DNA of 42,611 nucleotides from Burkholderiales bacterium (GTDB lineage Bacteria > Pseudomonadota > Gammaproteobacteria > Burkholderiales > Burkholderiaceae_C), in contig JAFLDE010000027.1 in the NCBI GenBank assembly GCA_017302655.1, positions 1 through 42,611 on the forward strand, in the 5' to 3' direction. The notes under the pieces are model-generated. The model saw only the letters and a list, made by a program, of their open reading frames with translations. It did no database searches and had not been told where the DNA came from. The stretch's first letter is position 1. Each line of letters begins with the position of its first letter. Shown here piece by piece: positions 42,119 to 42,611 of this stretch. Made by a program: the position numbers and the translations under genes.

Positions 42119-42611
42119 AGCGTGTCGTGCTGCTCGGCGGAGGACACGCCCATGCCTTGCTTCTGCTGCAATGGGCGCGCCGCCCAACCGCCGGCGTGCA
42201 GCTCTACCTGGTCAGCCCGCAGCCGCACAGCCTGTACTCCGGCAGCGTGCCAGGCTGGCTGGCCGGGCGCTGTGGAGCCGAGGCACTGCAAATTGATCTG
42301 GTCTCGTTGTGTTGCGCGGCAGGCGTGCGCTGGCTGCAGGTCGAAGCCGTGGCGTTGGACGCGCCTGCAAAGCAGCTGCAGCTGGCGCCGGGGGAGCAGT
42401 TGCCCTTCGACCTGCTGTCCATCAACACCGGCTCCACCCTGTCGCCGCCCGCACACCCCGGCCCGCTGCTGACCCTGCGCCCGCTCAATGCGCTGGTGCA
42501 GGCTTGGCCGCGTTGGCTGGCGGATTGGCGGCGCGGCCATGGCGCGGCGAACCTCGACATGGTGGGCGGCGGCGCTGCGGGCGTGGAGGTGCTGCTCGCT
42601 GTGCTGGCGCG
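42115..42611 (+). CDS. FAD-dependent pyridine-nucleotide oxidoreductase (C-terminus outside window)
   Basis: The 5' 165 codons are visible, starting at ATG 42115 within the previous stop. VVLLGGGHAHALLLLQWARRP is an FAD-binding Rossmann motif of the NDH-2-like group that includes the N-terminal domain of selenide dikinase fusions. PHSLYSGSVPGWLAG, LPFDLLSINTGSTL and the second dinucleotide motif VGGGAAGVEVLLA follow. The frame stays open to the right edge, so length is unknown, and a fused SelD domain could follow outside the window. It is the fifth gene of the arsenosugar-type operon. Confidence 0.85.
   Translation, partial: MKRVVLLGGGHAHALLLLQWARRPTAGVQLYLVSPQPHSLYSGSVPGWLAGRCGAEALQIDLVSLCCAAGVRWLQVEAVALDAPAKQLQLAPGEQLPFDLLSINTGSTLSPPAHPGPLLTLRPLNALVQAWPRWLADWRRGHGAANLDMVGGGAAGVEVLLAVLA

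Noticed and set aside
1-42611. tRNA, rRNA, CRISPR array or transposase gene
   Set aside because: I found no cloverleaf, ribosomal RNA stretch, spaced direct repeats or transposase motif; the only regular tandem repeat is the coding one at the left edge.

Overview
The window looks like chromosomal DNA of a GC-rich betaproteobacterium, probably Burkholderiales (Rubrivivax/Leptothrix/Ideonella-like). This is an inference from the very high GC, the lysine/alanine histone H1-like protein at the left edge, many GTG/TTG starts and tight 4-bp ATGA/GTGA/TTGA overlaps, and a complete arsenosugar-type cluster. No 16S or other phylogenetic marker is present. I see no tRNA, rRNA, CRISPR array or intact transposase gene.

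Left part (1-12738). A histone-like gene with perfect 24-bp repeats runs off the left edge. Next, on the minus strand, come two translationally coupled genes: a 1380-aa protein with two class III cyclase domains, an AAA ATPase and a TPR-like region (layout of soluble adenylyl cyclase), and a 946-aa WD40-caspase protein. The 4-bp ATGA overlap suggests one nucleotide-signalling/protease module. Plus-strand genes follow: an orphan periplasmic binding-like protein, an RlmN/Cfr-family radical SAM enzyme and a secreted protein of unknown function. Then come a minus-strand NRDE protein and a plus-strand KefB/YbaL-type antiporter.

Central glycan and secretion region (12788-34403). Eight tightly packed plus-strand genes encode GDP-mannose 4,6-dehydratase, a GDP-fucose-synthase-like reductase, a cupin, a methyltransferase-like protein, a DegT-type PLP aminotransferase, a fused E1 alpha/beta of a 2-oxoacid dehydrogenase, a lipoyl E2-like protein, and a carrier-like/AcpS-type fusion. 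Facing them on the minus strand are a hexapeptide acyltransferase, a methyltransferase, a 1107-aa protein with two glycosyltransferase-like parts and a DUF268-like part, and a TolC-type outer-membrane protein. Further right, also on the minus strand, are a GT41 (OGT-like) transferase, a type I secretion ABC exporter and an HlyD adaptor in one operon, then a Dps gene. Together this reads as nucleotide-sugar and acyl-donor synthesis, glycosyltransfer, and an export machine. The exported substrate is not in the window.

Right part (34609-42611). A 2-hydroxyacid dehydrogenase overlaps a split chromate-transporter pair. Between that pair and a convergent secreted DUF3047-type gene sits a 270-bp non-autonomous element with 31-bp terminal inverted repeats and two large internal hairpins. 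It is inserted at a CTAG that would have been the shared stop region of the two convergent genes. The window ends in a five-gene arsenosugar-type operon: ArsS radical SAM, a TVP38-mercuric-reductase-like fusion, two glycosyltransferase-like proteins and a truncated FAD oxidoreductase.
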